The notes under the pieces: generated by a model
What the model saw: only the letters and a program-made list of their open reading frames with translations
The model's database searches: none
Told to the model about the DNA's origin: nothing
Assembly: GCA_035316025.1 (NCBI GenBank)
Contig: DATFXL010000051.1
Span: forward strand, 1-14,553
Direction of reading: 5' to 3'
Source: JALZAA01 sp035316025
Lineage (GTDB): Bacteria; Actinomycetota; Acidimicrobiia; IMCC26256; JACDBD01
Length of the DNA: 14,553 bases
Shown: piece after piece, positions 1-7,747 of the stretch
Layout of the letters: each line of letters begins with the position of its first letter
Numbering within the stretch: position 1 is the stretch's first letter
Translations under genes and position numbers: made by a program

Positions 1-795
1 CAGGACGTTCGCTCCGGAAAGAACGTGTCGCTCGCGCGGCCCATCGAAGTGAACGCGTCACCCGACAATCCCGAGCCGTGCCGGCACGAGATGGTCAGAG
101 GATTGGGGCGCGATGCGTCCGGCGCCGGGCTCCATTTCGCAGCCGATCGGATCACGATGAACGTGCACGGCGACGCCGACAGCCACATCGACGCTCTTTG
201 CCACGTCATCTACGACGGGAAGCTCTACAACGGCGTCGATGCCGACACACTCACACCTTCCGGGGCGTCAGTCCTATCGATCGGCGCGGCGAGCGACGGC
301 ATCGTCGGGCGCGGAGTGCTGCTCGACATCACGCGGGTTCGCGGGACGTCATGGTTGGAACCGGGTGACTTCGTGACCGCCGACGACCTCGCCGCTGCCG
401 AACGCGCCCAACACCTCCGCGTCGGCCAAGGCGACCTCATGTTCGTTCGAGTCGGGCACAGCCGGCGCAGGACCGAGCTCGGGCCCTGGAATGCAGCCGA
501 GGCCCGCGCCGGGCTTCACCCCGCGGCGATGGAGTTCGTCGCGGAACGACGGGTCTCCGTCCTCGGGAGTGACGGCAACAGTGACACCGCGCCAAGCACG
601 ACCGAGGGGGTCGGGTTCCCGGTGCACGTGCTCGCGATCAACGCCATGGGCCTGCCCTTGCTCGACTATCTGCGGTTCGAGGACCTCGTCGAGGCGTGCG
701 AAGCCGAGGATCGCTGGTCGTTCCTATGCGTGATCGCGCCACTCAGATTGCCGACCGCAACGGGTTCACCCGTCAACCCGATCGCGATCGTCTGA
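1..795 (+). CDS. Cyclase-family (kynurenine-formamidase-like) metal-dependent hydrolase, 5' partial
   Basis: The reading frame is open from base 1, and the residues before the first GTG (position 25) fit the family pattern in which a short basic segment precedes VSLARP. The true start is therefore upstream of the window, and roughly 40 N-terminal residues are probably missing. Counting from the GTG at 25, the metal-site motif HxDxxxH is H54-I-D56-A-L-C-H60, preceded by VHGDAD. Many kynurenine formamidases have SGTHxD at this place, so this is a divergent branch. Members of the cyclase family (PF04199) hydrolyse amide or ester bonds with a divalent metal in the cytoplasm; the substrate here is unknown. 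A kynurenine role is not supported, because no tryptophan-catabolism gene is nearby. It ends with TGA and converges on the DUF389 gene with only 4 bp between the two stops. Family assignment is confident; substrate is not. Confidence 0.88.
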   Translation, partial: QDVRSGKNVSLARPIEVNASPDNPEPCRHEMVRGLGRDASGAGLHFAADRITMNVHGDADSHIDALCHVIYDGKLYNGVDADTLTPSGASVLSIGAASDGIVGRGVLLDITRVRGTSWLEPGDFVTADDLAAAERAQHLRVGQGDLMFVRVGHSRRRTELGPWNAAEARAGLHPAAMEFVAERRVSVLGSDGNSDTAPSTTEGVGFPVHVLAINAMGLPLLDYLRFEDLVEACEAEDRWSFLCVIAPLRLPTATGSPVNPIAIV

Positions 796-799
796 CGTT

Positions 800-1738
800 T
801 CACGTCGTTCTCGACCTCCAACCAGTCGATCCCCAGAAGCGCCGCAGGGCTGCGAGCCCGATGGCGCCGACCACGACGAGGATGACGACGTTGACGAGCA
901 ACTGAAGGAACGCTCCCCGCGCCTCGCTCCAATCGCTGAAGGCGATCGAGAGCCCGACGTCGGCGGCGGCGGGAATGGTCGTCACCGAGACGAACACTCC
1001 GATCAGTGTGCTCGCGCGCGCTTCGGTGAGAGAGACCACGCCGACGATGCCGGCGAGGACCGCCACGATGATCGAGAAGGCGTTCGGTGAGTCGATGAGG
1101 TCGGACACCGGGCGGATGCCGAGCTCGAACGCGCGCGGTTGGAGGTCGAAGGCGCGGATCAGCAGGCTGAACACCAGCGTGACCGCGATCGCGAGCAGGA
1201 ATCCGACGAGCAACGCCTCGAGTCCTCGGCGGATCGGTGCGCCATCGCGCTGGTCGATGCCGAGCGCGACACCGATCATCGCTCCGTACTCGGGTCCTAC
1301 GACCATGGCGCCGACGACGAGGATCTGCGAGTTGGTGAGAATCCCGACGGCGCCGATGACGCCGGCGATGGCGAGCAGCACGTACCAGCTCGGGCGGTAC
1401 GTGCCCCGTTCGCGGATCCGTGCTTCGGCTTCCTCCCAGATCGGCGAGAAGTTCGCCCTGGTCGGCTCGCGGCGCTCGGCTTGGGCGGCGATCGCGGAGA
1501 TCGACGCGTCGATGTTCTCGATGACGATCGCGCCGCGCCGGTCCACGTCGAGCCGGCGGAGCTCGTCGATCACGCGGTTGGCCTCGGCGGTGATGACGTC
1601 GAACTGGAGCGAGTCGCCGTCCGGATTGCGGGCGACGCCTTCGAGGACGATCAGGTTCACCACGCCGTCGTTCGCGGCCAACGACTCCAGGAGTCCCGGC
1701 GTGACGTCGCTGGGGCTGACGGCGCGGATGTGGATCAA
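800..1738 (-). CDS. DUF389 family integral membrane protein
   Basis: This 312-aa protein has a soluble N-terminal domain of about 115 residues (mixed alpha/beta, beginning IHIRAVSP) followed by about six hydrophobic segments near residues 117-136, 138-161, 172-195, 219-238, 243-266 and 276-299. The conserved DUF389 core is visible as NSQILVVGAMVVGPEYGAMI (residues 136-155). The function of DUF389 proteins is not established; an inner-membrane location is clear from the sequence. I chose a TTG start at 1738. No ATG or GTG occurs between it and the upstream in-frame stop, and a GAGG lies 8 nt before it. It follows LtrA by 33 nt on the same strand and is probably the last gene of the cluster starting at 5303. 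Its 3' end nearly touches the cyclase gene, so no separate terminator fits between them. Confidence 0.88.
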   Translation of the reverse strand: MIHIRAVSPSDVTPGLLESLAANDGVVNLIVLEGVARNPDGDSLQFDVITAEANRVIDELRRLDVDRRGAIVIENIDASISAIAAQAERREPTRANFSPIWEEAEARIRERGTYRPSWYVLLAIAGVIGAVGILTNSQILVVGAMVVGPEYGAMIGVALGIDQRDGAPIRRGLEALLVGFLLAIAVTLVFSLLIRAFDLQPRAFELGIRPVSDLIDSPNAFSIIVAVLAGIVGVVSLTEARASTLIGVFVSVTTIPAAADVGLSIAFSDWSEARGAFLQLLVNVVILVVVGAIGLAALRRFWGSTGWRSRTT

Positions 1739-1746
1739 GACCTGAA

Positions 1747-1750
1747 CCTC
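1747..1750 (-). promoter_or_regulatory. Ribosome binding site supporting a TTG start
   Basis: A GAGG on the minus strand lies 8 nt upstream of the TTG at 1738. It is the only reason to prefer this start, because the open frame upstream to its stop contains no ATG or GTG. Confidence 0.5.
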
Positions 1751-1771
1751 GCGGGCCTGTTCCGACCATCC

Positions 1772-3052
1772 TCACAGGTCCGCGCCCGAGGTTCGGGGAC
1801 TCCCGTCAGGGGTCCTGGCGTCGCCGTGCGACGACGGCGGGCGCTCGCCGCCCAGCGACGCTTCCGCATCGGGGTCGAGACCGTGGCGCAGGCGGTAGCG
1901 GCGCTCGTCGTAGTTGGCCGTCTCGTAGGCGATCATGGCCCACAGGAGGACATCGATCCCGGCCAGCGTGGCGATGGCTGGCACCACCGTGGCCACCGGG
2001 ATGAGGGGGAACAGTCCGATCCCGAGCACGAGTCGCTGCCGGTTGATCGTGTGCGCATTGCGCAATCGCAACGCGACATGGGCGAGCAGGTAGAGCGCGA
2101 CGCCACCCAGCAGAGCGAAGGCGGCAACGGCATCGAGTGGGTCGTCGACGTGAGCAAGGGTCTCTTCGAGGCCGAAGGCGGCGAGCACGATCCCAGCCAC
2201 CATCGGGAAATGCAGATAGGAGTACGAATCGCGCGCGAGGGCGTTGCGCTGGCGCCCCTCGCTCGTCATCGTCAGCCGCCGCACGTTCACGAGCGCGACG
2301 ACATCGAAATATGTCCACCAGAGCGCGGCCGCGAGCGCGACGCCGAGCACCGCGGCGGTGATTACACCGGCGGTGAGATCGGTCTTGGCGCCGACACCGA
2401 GCGACACGATCGACTCCCCGAGCGCGAGGATGATCACGAGGCTGTGTCGCTCGGCGAAGTGTCCCGGGACCAACTTCCATCCCCGCGTGCCGAACAGGGC
2501 GGGGCCGCCCCAGTCGATCAGGATGGCCAGGCCCCACAGTGCTTCCTGGGCACCCGTCGGCACGAACGCCGCACCGATCAGCAGCCCGATCGCGCTCGCG
2601 GTACTGACCGCGAGCCCGACGACCGCGCGTCGGAGCGCGGGGTCGTCGCGGCTGGCGATCAGGAACAGCGCGATGTGCGCGAGGCGTACGACGCCGTATG
2701 CCACCGCGAAGAGCAGCGCCCGGTCGCCGAAGGCCTCCGGGACGCAGAGCGCCACGACGAGCAGACCCGCGGTGGCGGCGAACATCACGATGCGGACCCC
2801 GCCCTCCTCGGGCTCGATGACGCTCGTGAGCCACGAGAACCCGACCCACGCCCACCACAGCACCGCGAGCACGAGCATCGCCCGCCCGATGCCGGCCCAC
2901 GTCGGCTGGGCTTCCATGAGCACGGTGCACTGGGTGAACCCGAGCACGAAGACGAGGTCGAAGAAGAGCTCGAGGGGCTTGACGACCTCGCCTTCTCGCA
3001 GCTCGGCCGTGATCCGGTGGACATGGGAGCGTTCCGCTCGGCGGGACGTCAC
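1772..3052 (-). CDS. Low temperature requirement protein A (LtrA) family membrane protein
   Basis: This is a 426-aa polytopic membrane protein. The family hallmark near the N-terminus, ELFFDLVFV, is at residues 28-36. It is followed by a tryptophan-rich WWAWVGFSW segment and the central HFAERHSLVIILALGESI motif, both typical of LtrA (PF06772). About ten hydrophobic stretches follow in succession. LtrA was named from a Listeria low-temperature growth phenotype; the biochemical function is unknown. I start the gene at GTG 3052, not at the longer open frame, because the longer version begins with an arginine-rich stretch translated from the overlapping flavoprotein gene. In addition, GTG 3052 forms a GTGA overlap with that gene's stop and has a GGAGG six nt upstream. 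It is translationally coupled to the flavoprotein before it and precedes the DUF389 gene. The polar C-terminal tail after about residue 390 is probably cytoplasmic. Confidence 0.9.
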   Translation of the reverse strand: MTSRRAERSHVHRITAELREGEVVKPLELFFDLVFVLGFTQCTVLMEAQPTWAGIGRAMLVLAVLWWAWVGFSWLTSVIEPEEGGVRIVMFAATAGLLVVALCVPEAFGDRALLFAVAYGVVRLAHIALFLIASRDDPALRRAVVGLAVSTASAIGLLIGAAFVPTGAQEALWGLAILIDWGGPALFGTRGWKLVPGHFAERHSLVIILALGESIVSLGVGAKTDLTAGVITAAVLGVALAAALWWTYFDVVALVNVRRLTMTSEGRQRNALARDSYSYLHFPMVAGIVLAAFGLEETLAHVDDPLDAVAAFALLGGVALYLLAHVALRLRNAHTINRQRLVLGIGLFPLIPVATVVPAIATLAGIDVLLWAMIAYETANYDERRYRLRHGLDPDAEASLGGERPPSSHGDARTPDGSPRTSGADL

Positions 3053-3840
3053 TCGTCGCCTCCGTCGCCGGCGCGGCCGTGCTTCCAGTAGCCGCGTATC
3101 GCTGCGTGCGCCCGCGGGATCCCCCGTTCGTCGAACAGATGCCGGCGGATCTGCTGCACCGCGGCCGCTTCGCCCGCGGCCCAGACACGCGTGTCGGCTG
3201 TGAGCTCCGCGTCGCGGACGGCGGCGCCGAGCGCGTCTCCGGGCGCCGCCGCCGGCGCCAGGGCGCACCATTCCGTCTCCGCGCCGGCGGCGGCCGGCAT
3301 TTCGAGGCGGCCATCGGCGTGCCCGATCTCGACGCGCACCTGCACCGACGCCTCGTCGGGCACCGCCTCGAGCACCTGGGTCATGGCCGGCAGCGCCGTC
3401 TCGTCCCCGGCCACCAGGAACGCGCGCGCGTGTTCGTCGACCACGTACCCCCGGCCCGGTCCGGAAATCGCCGCCGGGTCACCGGGCCGGACCGACTGCG
3501 CCCACTGCGACGCCACACCGCCGCCGTGCACGACGATCCCGACGTCGAGCTCGAGGTCGTCGGTGTCGACGCGCCACGGCGTAAACGTGCGGATGGCGGG
3601 CCGGCGACCGTCGGGGAGGAGGAACTCGTTGCCGTTCCATTCGGGGACAATGAGATCGTCGCTCCCCCGCGACGGGAGTAACACGCGGACGCTCGCCGCC
3701 GGCTGCTCGACGACGAGCCCCGCGAGCTCTGCGCCGGCGACCGTGACGCGGACCATGCGGGGCGTGAGGCGCTCGACGCGACGGACGGCGACACGGCGGA
3801 AGGCCGGAGGCTCTCGGCGGAGTCGCGTCGTCTCCGTCAC
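3049..3840 (-). CDS. Siderophore-interacting-protein family FAD/NAD(P)H oxidoreductase
   Basis: This 263-aa cytoplasmic flavoprotein belongs to the ViuB-like siderophore-interacting family. It has an N-terminal FAD-binding barrel (residues about 12-135) with the flavin motif RTFTPWR (84-90) and the family segment VVHGGGVASQWA (103-114). A C-terminal NAD(P)H-binding domain follows, containing LVAGDETALPA (142-152) and VWAAGEAAAV (219-228), and the protein ends in the typical GYWKHGRA. Known members reduce ferric siderophores or act as flavin reductases. No siderophore uptake gene is present here, so a role beside the monooxygenase is possible but unproven; type I Baeyer-Villiger enzymes do not need a separate reductase. 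The start is GTG 3840, which overlaps the monooxygenase stop as GTGA. The longer open frame above it lies within the monooxygenase gene. The stop overlaps the LtrA start in the same way. Confidence 0.9.
   Translation of the reverse strand: MTETTRLRREPPAFRRVAVRRVERLTPRMVRVTVAGAELAGLVVEQPAASVRVLLPSRGSDDLIVPEWNGNEFLLPDGRRPAIRTFTPWRVDTDDLELDVGIVVHGGGVASQWAQSVRPGDPAAISGPGRGYVVDEHARAFLVAGDETALPAMTQVLEAVPDEASVQVRVEIGHADGRLEMPAAAGAETEWCALAPAAAPGDALGAAVRDAELTADTRVWAAGEAAAVQQIRRHLFDERGIPRAHAAIRGYWKHGRAGDGGDE
3059..3063 (-). promoter_or_regulatory. Ribosome binding site for the LtrA gene
   Basis: A GGAGG on the minus strand sits 6 nt before GTG 3052, inside the last codons of the preceding flavoprotein gene. 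It fixes the LtrA start at the GTGA overlap, shortening the open frame by 73 codons. Confidence 0.75.
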
Positions 3841-5303
3841 CGGAATTCGAACGCGGCCTCGTTCGGGGTCTGCATCTCGGCACGGAACTGGTCGAACGAC
3901 CACGGCCACGTGGCGGGGATGCCACGGTCGTCGAGGTACCAGCTCCGACAGCCGGTGACCCACACCGTCTTCTCGACCGCTTTCTCGCGCGCCGCTTCGT
4001 GCTGCTCCATCGCGAGACGCGTCGCGCTCACTTCATGGCACTCGCTCGACCGGATACGGTCGACGAGCTGCATGATGTAATCGAACTGCAGCTCGGCCAC
4101 CTCGATCAGCGAGAAGTTCCCGACCGGGCCGTTCGGGCCGTTCAGCATGAAGAAGTTCGGGAAGCCCGGGATCGCGATCGACATGTACGCGCTGGGGCGC
4201 TCGGCCCAGGCGTCGGCGAGCGTCTCGCCGTCCCGTCCGACCACGCTCATCGGACGCATGAACGCGTGGGTCTTGAATCCGGTCGCGAGGACCAGCACGT
4301 CGAGCTCGTGCAGCCGGCCGTCGCCGGTCCGGACACCGCCGGCCTCGACGCGCTCGATCCCCTCCGTCACAAGAGCGGCGTTGGGTTGCTGGATGGCCGC
4401 GTAGAAGTCGGGCGAGACGATCAATCGCTTGCACCCGGCCTGGTAGTCCGGTCGGAGACGTTCCCTGAGCTCGGGGTCGTGAACGCTCTGCTCGAGGTTC
4501 TCACGGCACATCTGGGCGATCATCGTCATCTCGGGCGAGTCGGCGTCGACGATGGCGTTGGCGAACGTGTCGAAGACCCGGGTGAGGTTGTCGCGCAGCT
4601 CGGCCAGCTGTTCCGGATTCGACTGGAACGCCGCCCTTTCCTCCTCCGTGTAGGGAGGGTTTTCCTGAGGCATGATCCACTGCGCGGTGCGCTGGAAGAG
4701 CGACAGTCTTCCCGCCCGGTCGACGAGCGCTGAGAACATCTGCACCGCCGTCGACCCCGTGCCGACGATCCCGATCCTGGCGCCGTCGAGCTTCACGTCG
4801 TGGTCCCAGCGGGAGCTGTGGAACACCGCTCCTTCGAAGCTCTCGAGGCCGTCGATGTCGGGGTAGCGCGGGTGGTGCAGCACGCCCGTCGCCGCGATCA
4901 CGACATCGACCTCGTCGTGGTGTCCGCCCTCAGTCTCGAGGTGCCAACGACCGTCGACGAACCGACAGCTCGTGACCTCGTCGCCGAAACGGATGTCGTC
5001 GACGATGCTGTGTTCCTCGGCCACTCTCTCGAAGTACGCCTGAATCTCCTCGCCGGGCGAGAAGCGGTGACTCCAGTCGGGTGTCGGCGCGAACGAGTAT
5101 GAGTACAGATGCGACGGGACGTCACACGAGAGCCCCGGATACGTGTTCTCCCGCCACGTACCGCCGACGCGATCGGCCTTCTCGTAGACGGTGTAGTCGG
5201 TGATCCCCGCCTCCTTGAGCTTGATCGCAGTGAGGATCCCTGCCATTCCGGCACCGATCACCGCAAAGCGCAACGAGCGGGGCTGCTCGACCACGTCGTT
5301 CAC
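3837..5303 (-). CDS. Type I Baeyer-Villiger flavin monooxygenase (BVMO 1)
   Basis: This 488-aa FAD- and NADPH-dependent monooxygenase would convert ketones to esters or lactones in the cytoplasm. It carries the FAD Rossmann motif GAGMAG (17-22), the long fingerprint GGTWRENTYPGLSCD (47-61), the Baeyer-Villiger fingerprint FEGAVFHSSRW (156-166, FxGxxxHxxxW), the NADPH Rossmann motif GTGSTA (181-186) and the ATGF motif (340-343). The segment CKRLIVSPDFYAA (291-303) resembles the region that carries the active-site arginine in this family. The start is GTG 5303 with AAGGGA five nt upstream. It heads a minus-strand cluster with the flavoprotein, LtrA and DUF389 genes and is divergent from the pirin gene. 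It is shorter than, and clearly different from, the second monooxygenase in the window, so the two are not a recent duplication. Simple flavin N-hydroxylation remains an alternative reaction. Confidence 0.92.
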   Translation of the reverse strand: MNDVVEQPRSLRFAVIGAGMAGILTAIKLKEAGITDYTVYEKADRVGGTWRENTYPGLSCDVPSHLYSYSFAPTPDWSHRFSPGEEIQAYFERVAEEHSIVDDIRFGDEVTSCRFVDGRWHLETEGGHHDEVDVVIAATGVLHHPRYPDIDGLESFEGAVFHSSRWDHDVKLDGARIGIVGTGSTAVQMFSALVDRAGRLSLFQRTAQWIMPQENPPYTEEERAAFQSNPEQLAELRDNLTRVFDTFANAIVDADSPEMTMIAQMCRENLEQSVHDPELRERLRPDYQAGCKRLIVSPDFYAAIQQPNAALVTEGIERVEAGGVRTGDGRLHELDVLVLATGFKTHAFMRPMSVVGRDGETLADAWAERPSAYMSIAIPGFPNFFMLNGPNGPVGNFSLIEVAELQFDYIMQLVDRIRSSECHEVSATRLAMEQHEAAREKAVEKTVWVTGCRSWYLDDRGIPATWPWSFDQFRAEMQTPNEAAFEFR

Positions 5304-5369
5304 CTTGTTCCCTTCTCCCGATTCCGGCCATCATCACATCATCCGCCGGCATGCTGAAAGATACGAGAC
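5304..5369. promoter_or_regulatory. Divergent intergenic region between BVMO 1 and pirin
   Basis: This 66-bp gap must hold the promoters for both the leftward monooxygenase cluster and the rightward pirin-monooxygenase pair. It contains AAGGGA (minus strand, 5309-5314), the ribosome binding site of BVMO 1, and a weak GAAAG before the pirin ATG. In its centre is a tandem 8-bp repeat, CATCATCA/CATCATCC (5329-5344), flanked by the inverted 5-mers CCGGC (5324-5328) and GCCGG (5345-5349). This could be an operator for a shared regulator. No convincing -35/-10 pair was seen. Confidence 0.4.
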
Positions 5370-6077
5370 ATGAGCCCGGTCGACGTCCGCCGCGCCGCTA
5401 CCCGTCCGCACACGCAGATCGGCTGGCTCGACAGCCGGCACAGCTTCAGCTTCGGTCGCCACTACGACCCCACGAACACGCATCATGGTCTGCTGCTCGT
5501 GAACAACGACGATCGCGTTGCGCCGGCGTCCGGGTTCCCGACGCACTTCCACCGCGACATGGAGATCGTGACCTGGGTCTTGTCCGGCCGCCTGGAGCAT
5601 CGCGACTCCGAAGGCAACCACGGTGAGCTCTATCCCGGCCTCGCGCAGCGGATGAGCGCGGGAACCGGCATCGAGCACTCGGAGATAAACCCGTCGCCGA
5701 CCGAAGAGGTGCACTTCGTCCAGATGTGGGTTCCTCCCGACACCGAGGGAATCGCGCCGAGCTACGAACAACGCGATATCAACGGCGCGCTGGACAAGGG
5801 CGGCCTCCGACCGATTGCGTCGGGTCGGGGCGCCAACGGCTCGATCGCGATCCATCAGCGCGACGCGGCGCTATGGGGCGCGCGCCTCGGCCGCGACGAG
5901 GTGTCGTCGATCCCGGATGGCGCGTTCGTGCACGTGTTCGTCGCCGCCGGCGACGTCGAACTGCAGGATGCCGGCCTCCTCGGCGCCGGCGACGCCGCCC
6001 GCCTGACCCGCGCCGGCGAGCTCGCGCTCACCGCGGGCCCCTCGGGGGCGGAGATCCTCGTGTGGGTGACCTCGTAG
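5370..6077 (+). CDS. Pirin family bicupin protein
   Basis: This is a 235-aa bicupin of normal family length. The pirin metal site is intact: HFHRDMEI supplies H59 and H61, and GIEHSE supplies H103 and E105 in the N-terminal cupin. The N-terminal GWLDSRHSFSFGRHYDP (18-34) is the standard pirin opening, and the second cupin occupies about residues 140-235. Bacterial pirins bind iron or another metal; some show quercetin 2,3-dioxygenase activity and others interact with metabolic enzymes or act as redox sensors, so the role here is open. The ATG at 5370 has only a weak ribosome binding site (GAAAG). Its stop lies 20 nt before the second monooxygenase on the same strand, indicating a two-gene operon. 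Quercetinase activity is one option; a protective or regulatory partner of the monooxygenase is inference. Confidence 0.92.
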   Translation: MSPVDVRRAATRPHTQIGWLDSRHSFSFGRHYDPTNTHHGLLLVNNDDRVAPASGFPTHFHRDMEIVTWVLSGRLEHRDSEGNHGELYPGLAQRMSAGTGIEHSEINPSPTEEVHFVQMWVPPDTEGIAPSYEQRDINGALDKGGLRPIASGRGANGSIAIHQRDAALWGARLGRDEVSSIPDGAFVHVFVAAGDVELQDAGLLGAGDAARLTRAGELALTAGPSGAEILVWVTS

Positions 6078-6083
6078 ATGCGT

Positions 6084-6088
6084 GGGAG
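6084..6088 (+). promoter_or_regulatory. Ribosome binding site for BVMO 2
   Basis: A GGGAG ends 9 nt before GTG 6098. It supports that start over the much longer in-frame extension reaching back to 5726, which lies inside the pirin gene and reads as arginine-rich shadow sequence. Confidence 0.6.
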
Positions 6089-6097
6089 ACTCGCAGC

Positions 6098-7738
6098 GTG
6101 ACCCGAGCTCCCGACGACGTCGACGCCGTCGTGGTCGGCGCCGGCTTCGCCGGCTTGTACGCGCACCATCGGCTGCGCGCGCTGGGGCTGACCGTCCGGG
6201 GCTTCGAGGCGGCCGGCGGCGTCGGCGGGACGTGGTGGTGGAACCGCTACCCCGGGGCGCGCTGCGACGTCGAGTCGATGGACTACTGCTACTCGTTCTC
6301 GCCCGAGCTGGAGCAGGAGTGGACGTGGTCCGAGCGCTACGCCACCCAGCCGGAGATCCTGGGGTACCTCGAGCACGTGGCCGACCGGTTCGACCTCCGT
6401 CGCGACATCCAGTTCGAGACGCGGGTGACGGAAGCGGCGTGGGACGAGAAGGCACAGCGCTGGTACATCACCACCGACCACGGGGACCGCGTGTCGGCGC
6501 AGTTCTGCATCATGGCCACCGGCTGTCTGTCGGAGGCGAAGCAACCCGAAGTCGACGGCATCGAGACGTTCCGGGGCGACGTCTTCCACACCGGCCGTTG
6601 GCCCCACGAAGGGGTCGAACTCGCGGGCCGCCGCGTCGGCGTCATCGGCACGGGGTCGTCCGGCATCCAGTCGATCCCGATCATGGCCCGAGAGGTGGAG
6701 CACCTCACGGTGTTCCAACGGACTCCCAACTTCACGATGCCGGCGAAGAACGCACCGCTCGAACCGGAGGCGGTCGCCGCGCGCAAGACCCGAGCCCGCG
6801 AGCATCGCGACGCGATGCGGTCATCTCGTGCCGGAGTCGTCGTGCCGATGCCGGAGCACTCCGCCCTCGCCGTCGACGACGACGCCCGGGACGCGCATTA
6901 CGACCGGGCCTGGGAGACGGGCGCTTTGTACGGCATGGTCGCCGCCTTCAACGACCTGCTGATCGATCGCGACGCGAACGACACCGCCGCCGAGTACGTC
7001 CGGGCGCGAATCCGCGAGACCGTGAACGACCCCACCGTCGCCGAGTGCCTGTCGCCCCGGAACCACCCGTTCGGAACGAAGCGGCCCTGCCTCGACACCG
7101 ACTACTACGCCACCTTCAATCGCGACAACGTGACGCTCGTCGACGTCCGGGCAACACCCATCGTCGCGATCACACCGGCCGGCATCCGCACGACCGACGG
7201 CGAGTTCGAGCTGGACACGATCGTCTTCGCCACCGGATTCGACGCCATGACCGGTCCGCTGCTCGGACCCGACATCACCGGCGCCGGTTCGCTGAAGCTA
7301 CGCGACAAGTGGGCCGCGGGACCGCGCACTTACCTCGGCATCGCCATCGCGGGATTCCCGAACCTCTTTGCCGTCACCGGGCCCGGAAGCCCGTCCGTCC
7401 TCGTCAACATGGCCGTCGCGATCGAACACCACGTCGACTGGATCGTCGATTGTATCGCGACCTTGCGTGAACGCGGCCTGGCATCGATCGACGCGACGGT
7501 CGAGGCCGAGGACGATTGGGTCGACCACGTGAACGCCGTCGCCAACCTCACGCTGTTCCCGCACGCCAACTCGTGGTACATGGGCGCCAACGTCCCCGGA
7601 AAGCCGCGTGTGTTCATGCCCTACATCGGTGGGTTCCCCCGTTACGACGAGATCTGCCGCGATGTCGCCGCCCACGACTACCGCGGGTTCACGCTGACGC
7701 CGGCGACCGCACAGCAGCCGGCGCCGTCGTCGCCCTGA
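6098..7738 (+). CDS. Type I Baeyer-Villiger monooxygenase, cyclohexanone-monooxygenase-like (BVMO 2)
   Basis: This 546-aa cytoplasmic FAD/NADPH enzyme is predicted to insert oxygen next to a carbonyl. The motifs in order are GAGFAG (14-19, FAD), GGTWWWNRYPGARCD (43-57, long fingerprint), FRGDVFHTGRWP (158-169, a perfect FxGxxxHxxxWP Baeyer-Villiger fingerprint), GTGSSG (184-189, NADPH), FGTKRP (325-330) with R329 at the place of the catalytic arginine of cyclohexanone and phenylacetone monooxygenases, and ATGFD later. The length and the GTWWWNRYPGARCD wording match the cyclohexanone/phenylacetone/cyclopentadecanone type. The start is GTG 6098, chosen from a GGGAG nine nt upstream. It follows pirin by 20 nt and ends 9 bp from the convergent NuoF-like gene. 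The C-terminus (about the last 12 residues, rich in Ala, Pro and Ser) is a disordered tail. The substrate could be a cyclic or aromatic ketone; this cannot be decided from the sequence. Confidence 0.95.
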   Translation: MTRAPDDVDAVVVGAGFAGLYAHHRLRALGLTVRGFEAAGGVGGTWWWNRYPGARCDVESMDYCYSFSPELEQEWTWSERYATQPEILGYLEHVADRFDLRRDIQFETRVTEAAWDEKAQRWYITTDHGDRVSAQFCIMATGCLSEAKQPEVDGIETFRGDVFHTGRWPHEGVELAGRRVGVIGTGSSGIQSIPIMAREVEHLTVFQRTPNFTMPAKNAPLEPEAVAARKTRAREHRDAMRSSRAGVVVPMPEHSALAVDDDARDAHYDRAWETGALYGMVAAFNDLLIDRDANDTAAEYVRARIRETVNDPTVAECLSPRNHPFGTKRPCLDTDYYATFNRDNVTLVDVRATPIVAITPAGIRTTDGEFELDTIVFATGFDAMTGPLLGPDITGAGSLKLRDKWAAGPRTYLGIAIAGFPNLFAVTGPGSPSVLVNMAVAIEHHVDWIVDCIATLRERGLASIDATVEAEDDWVDHVNAVANLTLFPHANSWYMGANVPGKPRVFMPYIGGFPRYDEICRDVAAHDYRGFTLTPATAQQPAPSSP

Positions 7739-7747
7739 TCTTTCGAG

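Noticed and set aside
1139..3091. Long plus-strand open frame (650 codons) opposite the DUF389 and LtrA genes
   Set aside because: The translation is almost entirely Arg, Asp, Glu, His and Gly with no hydrophobic core, the typical antisense image of GC-rich membrane-protein genes; the opposite strand has recognisable families.
3053..3271. N-terminal extension of LtrA
   Set aside because: It is translated from the overlapping flavoprotein gene, is very arginine-rich, and GTG 3052 has GGAGG and a GTGA overlap.
3049..3840. A siderophore uptake locus
   Set aside because: Only the flavoprotein fits. There is no TonB-type, ABC-transporter, Fur-box or siderophore biosynthesis gene in the window.
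5726..6097. N-terminal extension of BVMO 2 back into the pirin gene
   Set aside because: The added 124 residues are arginine-rich shadow sequence; the FAD motif belongs near the N-terminus, and GTG 6098 has a ribosome binding site.
7739..7747. Terminator between the convergent BVMO 2 and NuoF-like genes
   Set aside because: Only 9 bp separate the stops and no stem-loop with a T-tract was found in or around the gap.
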